Of a stretch of 39,135 nucleotides of DNA, positions 1 to 9,547 are shown piece by piece. How positions within the stretch are numbered: the first letter of the stretch is position 1; every line of letters starts with the position of its first letter. The notes below the pieces were generated by a model. That model had not been told where the DNA came from. It saw nothing but the letters and a program-made list of their open reading frames with translations, and searched no databases. The position numbers and the translations under genes were made by a program. This stretch comes from Candidatus Cryptobacteroides faecipullorum. GTDB taxonomy: Bacteria > Bacteroidota > Bacteroidia > Bacteroidales > UBA932. The stretch covers positions 1 to 39,135 of the forward strand of contig JADIMH010000047.1 in NCBI GenBank assembly GCA_017694885.1. Reading direction: 5' to 3'.

Positions 1-1
1 C

Positions 2-63
2 AGGGTCTGCCCTGAGTGCGGGTACTACAGAGGCCGTCAGATCATTGTAAAGAACGCCGAGTA
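2..63 (+). CDS. rpmF: 50S ribosomal protein L32, C-terminal fragment
   Basis: The frame entering the window encodes about 20 residues ending in CPECGYYRGRQII...NAE and a TAA stop. This matches the C-terminal zinc-ribbon half of bacterial L32 (second Cys-x2-Cys pair followed by GYYRGR). L32 is a small protein of the large ribosomal subunit. The start and first zinc half lie outside the window. The tRNA-Arg gene follows 28 bases later on the same strand. Confidence 0.85.
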
Positions 64-91
64 ATTCCGGCTTCTTTTGACAGGTAAATCC

Positions 92-163
92 GGTCCCGTA
101 GTTCAACGGATAGAATGGAAGTTTCCTAAACTTTAGATAGCAGTTCGATTCTGCTCGGGACTA
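92..163 (+). tRNA. tRNA-Arg (anticodon CCT)
   Basis: The full cloverleaf can be drawn: a 7-bp acceptor stem (92-98 with 156-162, one G-U), a D arm at 101-116, and an anticodon stem 118-122/130-134 with loop TTCCTAA. This puts CCT at 125-127, reading AGG. The T arm is 139-143/151-155 with loop TTCGATT. The discriminator is A163, and CCA is not encoded. A terminator hairpin follows directly. Confidence 0.93.
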
Positions 164-176
164 CTTTATTGCTTTT

Positions 177-207
177 CGCCCACGCCTTTCAGGCGCGGGC
201 GTTTTTT
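177..207 (+). terminator. Rho-independent terminator after tRNA-Arg
   Basis: A 10-position stem (177-186 with 192-201, one A/C mismatch) with a TTTCA loop is followed by a run of six T. It ends the rpmF/tRNA-Arg transcript before the ridA promoter. Confidence 0.85.
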
Positions 208-221
208 ATGCGCAATATCCT

Positions 222-251
222 TTTGTAATTCGTGGATAATAAGTACATTTG
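222..251 (+). promoter_or_regulatory. Bacteroidota-type promoter for ridA
   Basis: TTTG at 222-225 and TACATTTG at 244-251 match the Bacteroidota -33 TTTG / -7 TAnnTTTG consensus with an 18-base spacer. The ridA ATG is at 276, which leaves a leader of about 20 bases. Confidence 0.7.
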
Positions 252-275
252 TAAATTGTGTAAAATTTTATTGCC

Positions 276-650
276 ATGAAAAAAGTAATTGCTACCCCTA
301 ATGCGCCTAAAGCTGTAGGTCCATATTCACAGGCTATTGAAGTCAATGGTACTCTTTATGTTTCAGGTCAGATTCCTGTAGTTCCCGCAGACGGTTCGGT
401 TCCGGAAAAGATAGAGGACCAGACCAGACAGTCCCTCAAAAATATCGGGGCTATCCTGGAAGCGGCAGGCATGACTTACGACAATGTAGTAAAGACTACT
501 GTCCTGCTGGATGATATCGCAAACTTTGCTGCCGCCAATGCCGTTTACGCCGAATTCTTTACAGGAGACAAGCCTGCACGCGCATGTTTCCAGGTAGCGG
601 CCCTTCCTATGGGTGTGAAAATCGAGATAGAAGCCATAGCTGTACGGTAA
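276..650 (+). CDS. ridA: RidA family reactive intermediate/imine deaminase
   Basis: This 124-aa protein is the usual size for the YjgF/YER057c/UK114 family. RidA hydrolyses reactive enamine/imine intermediates released by PLP enzymes such as threonine dehydratase, protecting other PLP enzymes in the cytoplasm. Family motifs are visible: GPYSQA near residues 15-20, YVSGQIP near 28-34, the conserved Arg in PARACFQVA (residue 102) and the C-terminal IEIEA glutamates near 117-119. A consensus promoter lies 25 bases upstream. The next gene starts 5 bases after the stop, so the two are probably co-transcribed. Confidence 0.95.
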   Translation: MKKVIATPNAPKAVGPYSQAIEVNGTLYVSGQIPVVPADGSVPEKIEDQTRQSLKNIGAILEAAGMTYDNVVKTTVLLDDIANFAAANAVYAEFFTGDKPARACFQVAALPMGVKIEIEAIAVR

Positions 651-654
651 GGAC

Positions 655-2934
655 ATGGACAAGAAGGCTATAATCGCCTGTATTGCGGCGCTTGCAGCCC
701 TGGCGGTACTGGTTGCGGCTGCAGTATTCTTTCTGTATTCAGGTACGGATGAGACGAAAACATCTGCGTTTGCTTCCGAAGGAAGTACGGGGCTTCTCGC
801 CGCTGTGCCGTCTGATGCCGTAATGGTTGCGGGCTTTTCCGACATGAAGTCTGCATGTAGCCTTCTGACTGATACTTCAGGCTGTTTTCATTACTTCACC
901 GGAGGTAAGGAAAGCAGCCTTCTCCTGAAATTCCTGGAAAAGGCGGAAGGAACGGACCATGGAGTGCTGAAGTCGTCCAGAGCCGTCCTTTCCTTGCATT
1001 ATAACGGTTCGCTTGTCCCGTTGCTTGTAATCGATGCCGGCCGGGCAGGTTCCCTTGCTGACGGAAAAGCCGCCGGTCTGATTGCCCGGGCCGATTCGGC
1101 CGGACTTTCGGTTTTGTTGCCGGATTGTCAGGAAACGGCAGATGAAAATACATATCTGCACAGGCGCGACATAATACTTCTGTCGACATCCGATGTGCAG
1201 ACCAAATCAGCTGAAAGACATATTGCCAAGGGTATTTCCGTACTGGATTCGGAAGGTTTTGCGGATTGCCTGCGGCAGGCTGGAGAAGTCGGCAATACCG
1301 TTTTCCTGTCTTGCGGCGAGGCTGGAAAGTTCTTCGCAGGCATAGCAAGGAAAGGCCTTTCCGGCTATGCTGATTTTCTGAAGAAGTTTGCCGGTTGGGC
1401 CAGTTTTTCCATTGATGACGCGGCCTCGGATCATCTCAGACTGTCAGGCAGGTTTACTTCGGACAGCGGCGCCGAAGACTTTATAAATGTATTCAGGGGA
1501 TATTCTCCTGCACGTTCTTCAGTCGGGACGGTGCTTCCGTCATATACGGTGTTCTTTGCCAGTCTTCCGCTGGATGATGTCTCTTCGTATATAACCTGCG
1601 CCGATGCCTTTGCTGACGGTACCGGAAAACTGGGCAAGACAGAGCTGGCCAGAAAACAGCTTCAGAAGCGCTCCGGACTTTCTCCGGTGCAGTGGGCCAG
1701 GACATTGGATGTAAAGGAGGTTGCTGCCGCATTTTTCAAAGTCGGAGGCAGGATCGAGAAAATCCTTCTTATGAAGATCGGGAACAAGGACATGAGTCCG
1801 GTATTCCGCGACACAGGCCAGTCTTCAGGAAAAGGGGCTTCCCCTAAACTGTGCGATTATCCATATGCCGGATTTGCATCTTCGGTATTCGGCCCGTTCT
1901 TTTCATTGCCGGACGAATCGAGTTTTACATATATCGACGGTTGGATAATAGCCGGAAGCCGTTCTGCCGTTTCCGAGTATGTAGACGGCAGGGCACTGGA
2001 AAACACGCTTGCCGGATATGCGGAAGATGCTTCATTACGGCCCGACTTCATGACGGACAGCAAATATTTCGTTTCTTATCTGTCCGTTTCGGAAGGTGCC
2101 GATGTCCTGCAGGATGTTTTTACCGGATCCTACGCCCGGACTTTGGCCGGTGCATCGGAGGGATATTCCTATGTTCCTGTTACATTCTGTATTTCAGAGG
2201 ACAAGGACGACAATGTCATAGCTTCGGCGGAGACATTCCGGGTGTCTTCCATGAAAACCAAAGCACCGGTATTTGAACGGGATACTGTGGTCGTAGTGCC
2301 TAAAGGACCATTTGAAGTGAAAAACTCCGGAACAGGGAAGATGAACCTGTTCTATCAGCAGGACAACATGTACCTGTGCCTTAAGGAAGTCGGGGGCAAA
2401 GGGCTTTGGGGCGTCCCGTTCTCCTCTCCCATATGCGGTAATGCCGGTACCATAGATTATTTTGCCAACGGCAAGCTGCAGATACTGTTTGCATCTGGAA
2501 GCAAGCTCTATCTGATAGACAGGCTTGGCCGTTATGTCAATCCTTTCCCTGTCGATCTGGGCAAGGAGATCCTGCTCGGTCCTGGCATATATGACTTCAA
2601 CGGCAACAGGAGATACAATGTGATGATCCTCCACAAGGACAACACCATCGAGATGTATAACCTGCAGGGACGCCGCCCGGCACAGTGGAAGGGCATTGCT
2701 CCTGCAGAGAAGATAAAAGGCCTTCCGGAGGCCGTCAAGACCGGAGGAAAGACATTCTGGGTAGTCCGCACATCGATCCAGACACTGATTTACGGGTTTT
2801 ACGGAGGTGAGCCGCTGACAGTGTTCGAAGGCGACAGGATGATAAGGAGCGACAGTAAGGTGATTCCGGGCGAGGGTATGAGCGTAAAGGCCGTATGCTA
2901 TGATGGCAAGATGCATACTATAAAACTGAAATAA
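655..2934 (+). CDS. Large membrane-anchored protein of unknown function (DUF3352-like N-terminus)
   Basis: This is a 759-aa protein with one N-terminal hydrophobic segment (about residues 5-28) and no lipobox, so it is probably anchored in the inner membrane with a large periplasmic body. The phrase LLAAVPSDAVMVAGF after the anchor resembles the start of DUF3352-type proteins, which are uncharacterised. The last 200 residues (from about 560) look like a beta-propeller-style region with repeated short strands of the type LYLIDRLGRYVNPFPVDLG and IEMYNLQGRR. It lies 5 bases after ridA. No catalytic motif was recognised, so no function is assigned. Confidence 0.75.
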   Translation: MDKKAIIACIAALAALAVLVAAAVFFLYSGTDETKTSAFASEGSTGLLAAVPSDAVMVAGFSDMKSACSLLTDTSGCFHYFTGGKESSLLLKFLEKAEGTDHGVLKSSRAVLSLHYNGSLVPLLVIDAGRAGSLADGKAAGLIARADSAGLSVLLPDCQETADENTYLHRRDIILLSTSDVQTKSAERHIAKGISVLDSEGFADCLRQAGEVGNTVFLSCGEAGKFFAGIARKGLSGYADFLKKFAGWASFSIDDAASDHLRLSGRFTSDSGAEDFINVFRGYSPARSSVGTVLPSYTVFFASLPLDDVSSYITCADAFADGTGKLGKTELARKQLQKRSGLSPVQWARTLDVKEVAAAFFKVGGRIEKILLMKIGNKDMSPVFRDTGQSSGKGASPKLCDYPYAGFASSVFGPFFSLPDESSFTYIDGWIIAGSRSAVSEYVDGRALENTLAGYAEDASLRPDFMTDSKYFVSYLSVSEGADVLQDVFTGSYARTLAGASEGYSYVPVTFCISEDKDDNVIASAETFRVSSMKTKAPVFERDTVVVVPKGPFEVKNSGTGKMNLFYQQDNMYLCLKEVGGKGLWGVPFSSPICGNAGTIDYFANGKLQILFASGSKLYLIDRLGRYVNPFPVDLGKEILLGPGIYDFNGNRRYNVMILHKDNTIEMYNLQGRRPAQWKGIAPAEKIKGLPEAVKTGGKTFWVVRTSIQTLIYGFYGGEPLTVFEGDRMIRSDSKVIPGEGMSVKAVCYDGKMHTIKLK

Positions 2935-2989
2935 CGGGAACGGTGTTGTTCCACGATAATACATTTTCGGTCAGAATTAAAATTGTTTT

Positions 2990-4651
2990 ATGGATAAATT
3001 TCAATCGGTAAACAAACTTTACGAAAAAAGTTTCAGGGAAAATTGGGACAGGCCCGCCCTGTCCAACTATCAAGGGGTTACCCTTCATTACAGAGACGTA
3101 GCCAGAAGAATTGCGAAGATGCACATCATGTATGAGGAGTGCGGACTCGTGAAAGGGGACAAGGTGGCGATCTGTTCAAGGAATCAGGCAAACTGGGGGG
3201 TGTCGTTTATTTCGGCCCTGACATACGGCTCCGTTCCCGTTCCTATCCTGCACGAATTCAAGCCAGGGAACATACATCATCTTGTAAACCATTCGGAGGC
3301 CAAGATACTGTTCGTGGACGATGTCGTATGGGAAGGACTCACAGAAAGCGAGATGCCGAACCTTCAGGCAGTGGTGCAGATCAGTACGCTATCACTTCTG
3401 TATGCCCGGACCAGGGAGATTAAGGAGGTCCGCGCACATCTTAATGAACTTTTCGGCAGGAAATATCCGATGAATTTTACTCCTGAAAGCATCGATTATT
3501 ACGAGGATTCGGCTGACGAACTCGCCCTTATAAATTATACTTCAGGTACTTCAGGATTCTCCAAAGGGGTAATGATTCCGTACAGGGCCCTTTTCTCCAA
3601 TATCTTTTTCGCTAAAAAGGTGCTCCCGATGCTGGACAATACGTCAAATGTCGTGGCCATGCTCCCGTCTGCCCATATGTATGGAATGATGTTCGAGGTT
3701 CTTTTCGAACTGTCTGTCGGAACCCATGTCCATTTCCTTACGAGGGTGCCGAGCCCGAAGATCATCATGCAGGCACTTTCCGAGGTGAAGCCGGATATCG
3801 TCATAGCCGTACCTCTCATTATAGAAAAGGTATACAAAAGCAAACTGAAGCCTCTTCTTGAGAAAAACGGCATAAAGTTCCTTATGAAACTTCCGGTGCT
3901 CGATCAGATGATCATGAAAAAGATCCGTACCGAACTGGTCAATGCTTTCGGCGGAAAGTTCGAGGAGATCATAATCGGAGGCGCCGCTTTCAACAAGGAA
4001 GTAGAGGCCTTTTTCAGGAAGATAGGTTTTCCTTATACCGTAGGCTACGGCATGACAGAGTGTGCTCCTATCATATCATATGATGACTGGAAGACCACTC
4101 GCGAATTTTCATGCGGGAAGGTGGCTCCCAATATGGAAATCCGTATAGACTCCGAAGATCCGGAGAATGTACCAGGCGAGGTATTGGTAAGGGGAATGAA
4201 TGTTTTCCTGGGCTACTATAAGAACAGCGAGGCGACTGACGCCGCCTTTACCAAAGACGGCTGGTTCCGTACCGGAGATATGGGTGTAATGGACAAGGAC
4301 GGGTATCTTTTCCTGCGCGGAAGGTCCAAGTGCATGATTCTGGGGCCTTCGGGTCAGAATATTTATCCGGAGGAGATAGAGTGCGTGCTCAACAACATGC
4401 CGTATGTAGTGGATTCCCTGGTCATAGAAGATGACGGGGCTCTTACAGCCTTGATTTATCCTGATTTCCATCAGGGTGAACTTGACGGTCTTTCTCGCGA
4501 GGCTTTGGAGAAGAACCTGAATGATTCTTTGGCGGTTGCAAACCAGGAACTGCCTAATTATGCCAGGGTAAAGAAGATTGAAGTAATGCCTGAGGATTTC
4601 GAGCGTACGCCTAAGCGCAGTATCAAACGTTATCTTTATCAGAGGGCATAA
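2990..4651 (+). CDS. AMP-forming long-chain acyl-CoA ligase (FadD-like)
   Basis: This 553-aa member of the ANL adenylating superfamily is somewhat shorter than typical long-chain acyl-CoA synthetases (about 600). Core motifs are present in order: the phosphate-binding loop NYTSGTSGFSKGV (about 182-194), YGMTE (about 348-352), and GWFRTGDMGVMDKDGYLFLRGR followed by the hinge and GQNIYPEEIE (about 424-464). The catalytic C-terminal Lys probably lies in the final KRSIKRYLY stretch. The enzyme activates a carboxylic acid, probably a fatty acid, to its CoA thioester in the cytoplasm. The substrate cannot be read from the sequence. A weak -7-like TACATTTT occurs at 2960-2967. Confidence 0.9.
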   Translation: MDKFQSVNKLYEKSFRENWDRPALSNYQGVTLHYRDVARRIAKMHIMYEECGLVKGDKVAICSRNQANWGVSFISALTYGSVPVPILHEFKPGNIHHLVNHSEAKILFVDDVVWEGLTESEMPNLQAVVQISTLSLLYARTREIKEVRAHLNELFGRKYPMNFTPESIDYYEDSADELALINYTSGTSGFSKGVMIPYRALFSNIFFAKKVLPMLDNTSNVVAMLPSAHMYGMMFEVLFELSVGTHVHFLTRVPSPKIIMQALSEVKPDIVIAVPLIIEKVYKSKLKPLLEKNGIKFLMKLPVLDQMIMKKIRTELVNAFGGKFEEIIIGGAAFNKEVEAFFRKIGFPYTVGYGMTECAPIISYDDWKTTREFSCGKVAPNMEIRIDSEDPENVPGEVLVRGMNVFLGYYKNSEATDAAFTKDGWFRTGDMGVMDKDGYLFLRGRSKCMILGPSGQNIYPEEIECVLNNMPYVVDSLVIEDDGALTALIYPDFHQGELDGLSREALEKNLNDSLAVANQELPNYARVKKIEVMPEDFERTPKRSIKRYLYQRA

Positions 4652-4672
4652 CTTTACAAGTGAAGGTGAAAA

Positions 4673-5077
4673 ATGGAAAAATTCGATCAGAGCTATATTC
4701 GGATGGCCGCCATTTGGGCCGCTAATTCATATTGCAAGAGACGGCAGGTGGGCGCTTTGCTTGTAAAGGACCGTATGATTATTTCAGACGGCTATAACGG
4801 GACACCTTCCGGTTTTGAGAACAACTGCGAAGACGAGAACGGCGTGACCAAGCCTTATGTTCTTCACGCAGAGGCCAATGCAATCACAAAGGTGGCAAAA
4901 TCCGGGAACAACAGTCTCGGAGCGACATTGTACGTGACTGCCGCTCCATGTCTCGAATGCTCGAAACTGATTATTCAGGCTGGTATTAAAAGAGTAGTCT
5001 ACAGGGATGAATACAGACTGACCGATGGCATAGACCTGCTCAGACGGGCCGGAATCGAGGTGGAAAAAGTGGACTGA
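4673..5077 (+). CDS. dCMP deaminase-family cytidine/deoxycytidylate deaminase
   Basis: This 134-aa protein has the zinc-dependent deaminase signature: HAEANAI (His65, catalytic Glu67) and PCLEC (Cys93 and Cys96). The early region GTPSG near residue 43 is typical of the ComEB/dCMP deaminase branch, which converts dCMP to dUMP for dTTP synthesis. It starts 21 bases after the acyl-CoA ligase and ends 4 bases before the S41 protease, so all three are probably one transcript. An alternative is another member of the CMP/dCMP deaminase family with a different nucleotide substrate. Confidence 0.88.
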   Translation: MEKFDQSYIRMAAIWAANSYCKRRQVGALLVKDRMIISDGYNGTPSGFENNCEDENGVTKPYVLHAEANAITKVAKSGNNSLGATLYVTAAPCLECSKLIIQAGIKRVVYRDEYRLTDGIDLLRRAGIEVEKVD

Positions 5078-5081
5078 CAAA

Positions 5082-6674
5082 ATGAACAGAAACGGTAATA
5101 TATTATTGGTTGCGATTCTGGGAGTCGTCATTGGCGTGCTCCTTTCTGTCACTGCAGGAAGATTCTATTCTTCCAACAGGAAATTCGACGGAGACTATAA
5201 CCGCTGGCGCAAACTGAATCTGATACTTGAGCAGGTTCAGGCAAACTATGTGGATACCATCGATATGAAAAAGATGACGGATGCTGCGGTAGTTGCGGCG
5301 CTGTCGGAACTCGATCCTCATTCCGTATATCTGCCGCCGGTGGATCTGGAGGAATCCGAGACCGAACTGGCCGGCAATTTCGACGGTATCGGCATCCAGT
5401 TCAACGTACCGAACGACACTGCCGTCGTCCTGAGCGTAATCCAGGGCGGGCCTTCGGAAAAGGCCGGCCTTATGCAGGGTGACAGGATAATCAGGGTGGA
5501 CGATGAGGTCATTGCCGGGACAAAGACTCCTCAGGACAGTATGGTCCATCTGATGAAAGGACCCTCAGGCTCTAAAGTAAAGATAACGGTTAACAGGAAC
5601 GGATCGGAGATACCGTTCGAAATCACCAGAGGAAAGATTCCTGTAAAGTGCGTAGATGCCTCTTTCATGATCGATGACACTACAGGTTACATCAGGCTTT
5701 CCAAGTTTACCAGAACTACATACCGGGAGTTTACACAGGCAAGTGAAAAACTGCTGGGGCAGGGGATGACAAGGCTGATATTCGATCTGAGAGGAAATAC
5801 TGGCGGCTACTTCGACCAGTCGTTTCTTCTGTGCAATGAGTTCCTGCCCGAAGATGCGCAGATAGTCTATATGCAGGGGCTTCACAGGGCGCGTCAGGAT
5901 TTCAACGCCGACGGGAAAGGGGAGTTGCAGGATGTCGGCCTGACAGTGCTGATCGATGAGACTTCAGCTTCATCCAGTGAAATATTCGCAGGTGCCATTC
6001 AGGACAATGACAGAGGCGCCATCATCGGACGGCGCTCGTTCGGCAAAGGCCTGGTACAGGAACCGATCAATTTCACGGACGGCTCAGGAATACGGCTTAC
6101 GGTGGCAAGGTTCTATACTCCTTCCGGAAGGTGTATCCAGAAGCCTTATTCAGACGGTACCCGATATGCATATGACATATATGAACGTTACAGGCACGGT
6201 GAAATGACTGATGCCGACAGCATTCAGGTTGATTCCAGCGAAGTCTATCATACAGTCAAGGGCAGGACCGTCTATGGCGGAGGAGGCATAGTTCCTGATA
6301 TTTTCGTCCCGATGGATACTACCAGGGCGACGGATTTCTATATAAAATGCAACAGGAAAGCGACCCAGATGCGCTTTGCCTCCCATATTTTCGACCGTTA
6401 CAAGTCGACGCTTTCGCAGATAGACGATTTCTCCAGACTTTCGGAATACCTTGACGGACTCCGGCTCGACCGGAAATTTCTTGATTTCGCTAAAAATACC
6501 GACGGGATTGTCCCTGGAGAAGGGGAATGGGAAAAGACTGAAGGCTACATGATGCCTCAGTTGAAAGCCCTTGTAGGCCGATATTCCAAACTGGACGATG
6601 AAGCGTTCTATCGCTTTTATCTGGATATAGACGAAACGATTAAGGTCGCCCTCGGATCGAACGGGCAGTTTTAG
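5082..6674 (+). CDS. S41 family C-terminal processing peptidase
   Basis: This 530-aa protein has an N-terminal signal/anchor (about residues 5-25), then the tail-specific protease layout. A helical N-domain carries ALSELDPHSVYLPP, a PDZ domain occupies about 90-175 (GIGIQFNV, GPSEKAGLMQGDRI), and the S41 catalytic domain follows. The catalytic Ser lies in DETSASSSEIFAGA (about 295) and the Lys in RSFGKGLVQ (about 320), the usual Ser-Lys dyad. It acts in the periplasm, cleaving substrates near their C-termini. The target is unknown. The gene is convergent with the tonB-like gene, with only 5 bases between the stops. Confidence 0.93.
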   Translation: MNRNGNILLVAILGVVIGVLLSVTAGRFYSSNRKFDGDYNRWRKLNLILEQVQANYVDTIDMKKMTDAAVVAALSELDPHSVYLPPVDLEESETELAGNFDGIGIQFNVPNDTAVVLSVIQGGPSEKAGLMQGDRIIRVDDEVIAGTKTPQDSMVHLMKGPSGSKVKITVNRNGSEIPFEITRGKIPVKCVDASFMIDDTTGYIRLSKFTRTTYREFTQASEKLLGQGMTRLIFDLRGNTGGYFDQSFLLCNEFLPEDAQIVYMQGLHRARQDFNADGKGELQDVGLTVLIDETSASSSEIFAGAIQDNDRGAIIGRRSFGKGLVQEPINFTDGSGIRLTVARFYTPSGRCIQKPYSDGTRYAYDIYERYRHGEMTDADSIQVDSSEVYHTVKGRTVYGGGGIVPDIFVPMDTTRATDFYIKCNRKATQMRFASHIFDRYKSTLSQIDDFSRLSEYLDGLRLDRKFLDFAKNTDGIVPGEGEWEKTEGYMMPQLKALVGRYSKLDDEAFYRFYLDIDETIKVALGSNGQF

Positions 6675-6679
6675 GACAA

Positions 6680-7489
6680 TTATTGGGCGATGAACCGGTA
6701 GACGATTTCACCGGTCTGACGTGCAGGGGCAGTACGGGAAGATGAAAATCTTGAGAGCCGTGCTGCCCTTATTGCAAAGTCCCTGAGACACTGGTCAGTA
6801 GACGATACCTCGTCCATTATTTTTGCATTGAGCACCCTTCCGGACGGATCTACCGTGATGATTACGGTGACTTCCCCTCCGCCATAGCACTGGTATGCCG
6901 GGATTCTGAGATGACTGGCCTTGCGGCCGTCAAGAGTGTAAGACAGGACGGATGGTCCCGAATATTCGGTTTTTTCCTGATCCTCTGATCCCTTGCCGTT
7001 TTCTTTCCCTGTCTCTACGGCTTCATCGGTGGCATCCTCGTATATTGCGTGGTTACGGCCTGACTTCAGTTCATCGTCAAGTCGCCGTGCATCTTCATAC
7101 AGTCTGGAGACATCAGTATTCCTGTCATCTTTCAGGGGACCTCCGGCATCGACTGCTATATTCCTTATCCGATCTCCTGTTTCAGGTTCCGGCCGGGTTG
7201 CAGGAACATCCCCGAGCATCTTGTCAAGTCTGCTGCTGATGCTTTCCCTGAATGCTTCTTCCTTTATCCGGGCTTCGCGTTCGTCCGCGGCTGAAAAGTC
7301 CAGAAGGAAAGAATCCGATTTGCGTATGGCAGTATTTACCTGGACTGCAAGCAGGACAATGATTACCGTGAGATGCGCTATCACGGTAAGATACAGCCCG
7401 GCCTTGTCTCCACTGCTGGAATCCCTGAACTGCCAGCGTATTCTGGTCCAGACTTTGCCCGGCCATTTCCTGATCTGGAAAGGTTTCAT
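6680..7489 (-). CDS. TonB-like energy transducer protein
   Basis: This 269-aa protein has one transmembrane segment near residues 30-52 (LYLTVIAHLTVIIVLLAVQV). A charged, probably extended periplasmic stretch follows, and then a C-terminal TonB domain with the usual GGEVTVIITVDPSGRV phrase and a final EIVYRF strand. Such proteins carry proton-motive force from ExbB/ExbD to TonB-dependent outer-membrane receptors. The proline-rich linker of classical TonB is weak here, so an atypical or specialised TonB is possible. The ATG overlaps the udk stop by 4 bases (ATGA), implying translational coupling. The exb genes are encoded about 3.4 kb away on the same strand. Confidence 0.75.
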   Translation of the reverse strand: MKPFQIRKWPGKVWTRIRWQFRDSSSGDKAGLYLTVIAHLTVIIVLLAVQVNTAIRKSDSFLLDFSAADEREARIKEEAFRESISSRLDKMLGDVPATRPEPETGDRIRNIAVDAGGPLKDDRNTDVSRLYEDARRLDDELKSGRNHAIYEDATDEAVETGKENGKGSEDQEKTEYSGPSVLSYTLDGRKASHLRIPAYQCYGGGEVTVIITVDPSGRVLNAKIMDEVSSTDQCLRDFAIRAARLSRFSSSRTAPARQTGEIVYRFIAQ

Positions 7490-8097
7490 CGGAGAAGGGA
7501 TTTCTCGATCGTTGCAGCTATGATGTCTATGGCGACTTTATTGTGTCCGCCCTGCGGTATTATTATGTCAGCATAGCGCTTGCTCGGTTCGATGAATTGG
7601 AGGTACATCGGCTTGACTGTTTTCGTATACCGTTCTATGACGGCCTGTACGGTCTTGCCTCTTTCTATGATGTCCCTGGACATTACCCTCATGAGCCTGT
7701 CATCATCGTCGGCATCGACGAATATCTTGATATCCATCTGGTCGCGGAGCTTTGCGCAAGTGAAAATAAGTATGCCTTCTATGATGATTACTTCCGCAGG
7801 ATTGACGGTGACGGTCTCGGTCTTGGAGCGTGAGCATGTCAGATAAGAATATACCGGCTGCTCGATGCTTCTACCGCACCGCAGTTCATGGAGATGAGCA
7901 TTGAGCAGATCGAAATCGATGGAGTCCGGATGGTCGAAGTTGACTTTCTGCCTCTCTTCCATCGGAAGATGGCTGGAATCCTTGTAATATGAATCTTGAG
8001 GTATGACCACCACCTGCTCTTTAAGCTTTTCGGTGATGGCCTTTACCACAGTTGTCTTTCCTGATCCGGAACCTCCGGCTATACCTATTATCAGCAT
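7486..8097 (-). CDS. udk: Uridine kinase
   Basis: This 203-aa protein has the expected uridine kinase length and a P-loop at its very N-terminus (GIAGGSGSGKTT, about residues 5-16). It also has PQDSYYKD and NFDHPDSIDFDLL, both family signatures that contribute to nucleoside binding. It phosphorylates uridine and cytidine to UMP/CMP in pyrimidine salvage. It lies 11 bases downstream of asnS and overlaps the tonB-like gene by 4 bases, so the three are likely one transcript. pyrE elsewhere in the window supplies the de novo pyrimidine branch. Confidence 0.95.
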   Translation of the reverse strand: MLIIGIAGGSGSGKTTVVKAITEKLKEQVVVIPQDSYYKDSSHLPMEERQKVNFDHPDSIDFDLLNAHLHELRCGRSIEQPVYSYLTCSRSKTETVTVNPAEVIIIEGILIFTCAKLRDQMDIKIFVDADDDDRLMRVMSRDIIERGKTVQAVIERYTKTVKPMYLQFIEPSKRYADIIIPQGGHNKVAIDIIAATIEKSLLR

Positions 8098-8108
8098 GGC
8101 CGGGATTC

Positions 8109-9503
8109 TTAGAATTCACAGTTCTTAGGTGTCCTCGGGAACGGAATCACGTCTCTGATGTTACTCATTCCTGTAACGAAAAGCAGCAGCCTTTCGAAAC
8201 CGAGGCCGAATCCGCTGTGAGGGGCTGATCCGAAACGGCGGGTGTCCAGATACCATTCAAGGGTTTCATGGCTCATTCCGAGCTCGTTTATCCTTGCTTC
8301 GAGTTTTTCCAGAGAAGCTTCCCTCTCGGAGCCTCCTATGATTTCACCGATTTTCGGGAAGAGGACATCCATGCCGCGGACTGTCTTCCCGTCATCGTTC
8401 TGTTTCATATAGAACGCCTTGATTTCCTTCGGGTAGTCGGTCATTATTACAGGGCGTTTGAAGTGCTTCTCTACGAGATATCTTTCATGTTCGCTCTGAA
8501 GGTCTACCCCCCAGCTTACAGGGAACTCGAATTTCTCTCCGGAAGCTTCGAGAATCCTGATCCCTTCGGTGTATGTAAGACGCACGAACTCTGTCTTTAC
8601 TACACCCTCCAGCCTTTCTATCAGTTCCTTGTCGAACATGTCGTTAAGGAATTTCAGATCGTCCATGCAGTTTTCAAGGGCATAGCGGACAAGATATTTG
8701 ATGAAGTCTTCGGCAAGGACCATATTGTCCTCGATCTCATAGAATGCCATTTCGGGTTCAATCATCCAGAATTCCGCAAGATGGCGCGGCGTATTCGAAT
8801 TCTCAGCCCTGAACGTCGGCCCGAATGTGTAGATTTCACCAAGAGCCATTGCTCCGAGTTCTCCTTCAAGCTGCCCGCTGACAGTCAGGCTGGTCTGCTT
8901 TCCGAAGAAGTCCTGGCTGTAGTCGACGCTCCCGTCTTCTTTTCTCGGCGGATTGCCGGGGTCGAGGGTCGTTACCTGGAACATCTCACCGGCACCTTCG
9001 CAGTCCGATGCCGTGATGAGCGGTGTATGGAGGTATACGAAACCGCGGTCATTGAAATACTTATGTATGGCGAATGCCATTGCGTGCCTTATTCTGAGTA
9101 CCGCACCGAACGTGTTTGTCCTCGGACGTAGATGTGCGATGCTTCTGAGAAACTCCATCGAGTGGCCCTTCTTCTGCAAAGGATAGGTATTGGGATCGGC
9201 CTCCCCGTAAAGGACAAGTTTTCTGGCCTGGATTTCAACGGACTGGCCGCTGCCCTGAGATTCCACGAGGTCGCCGTATGCCGCGATGCATGCCCCGGTT
9301 GTTATCTTCTTCAGAAGCTCTTCGTCAAACGAGGCGGTATCTACGACTATCTGGATATTATTGATGGTGGAACCGTCATTCAGTGCAATGAAAGATACAT
9401 TCTTGTTCCCCCTTTTTGTCCGTACCCAGCCTTTGGCCAGTACTTCAATCCCCGGCTCTGTCTTGAGCAGATCCTTGACTTTCGTCCTTTTAACAGTCTC
9501 CAT
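8109..9503 (-). CDS. asnS: Asparaginyl-tRNA synthetase
   Basis: This 464-aa class IIb synthetase has an N-terminal OB-fold anticodon-binding domain (about 1-110, [21 protein letters not shown]). The catalytic core follows, with motif 2 [15 protein letters not shown] and motif 3 [15 protein letters not shown] near the C-terminus. The final segment [15 protein letters not shown] is typical of AsnRS rather than AspRS. It charges tRNA-Asn with asparagine. The stop of the upstream alkaline phosphatase gene is 44 bases away, and no clear TAnnTTTG box was found in that gap, so asnS may be partly read through from upstream. Confidence 0.96.
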   Translation of the reverse strand: METVKRTKVKDLLKTEPGIEVLAKGWVRTKRGNKNVSFIALNDGSTINNIQIVVDTASFDEELLKKITTGACIAAYGDLVESQGSGQSVEIQARKLVLYGEADPNTYPLQKKGHSMEFLRSIAHLRPRTNTFGAVLRIRHAMAFAIHKYFNDRGFVYLHTPLITASDCEGAGEMFQVTTLDPGNPPRKEDGSVDYSQDFFGKQTSLTVSGQLEGELGAMALGEIYTFGPTFRAENSNTPRHLAEFWMIEPEMAFYEIEDNMVLAEDFIKYLVRYALENCMDDLKFLNDMFDKELIERLEGVVKTEFVRLTYTEGIRILEASGEKFEFPVSWGVDLQSEHERYLVEKHFKRPVIMTDYPKEIKAFYMKQNDDGKTVRGMDVLFPKIGEIIGGSEREASLEKLEARINELGMSHETLEWYLDTRRFGSAPHSGFGLGFERLLLFVTGMSNIRDVIPFPRTPKNCEF

Positions 9504-9547
9504 CTTTATATGTCTTTTGTATTTTGTTCAATTAAGGGTATTCCTTT

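Noticed and set aside
2194..2964. 256-codon open frame on - opposite the anchored protein
   Set aside because: It is an antisense shadow with no recognisable protein features.
6690..6720. Two ACCGGT palindromes at the end of the tonB-like gene
   Set aside because: A self-complementary hexamer repeated by chance. There is no T-run, and it lies within coding sequence.
8268..9131. 287-codon open frame on + opposite asnS
   Set aside because: It is an antisense shadow of asnS with no family sequence.
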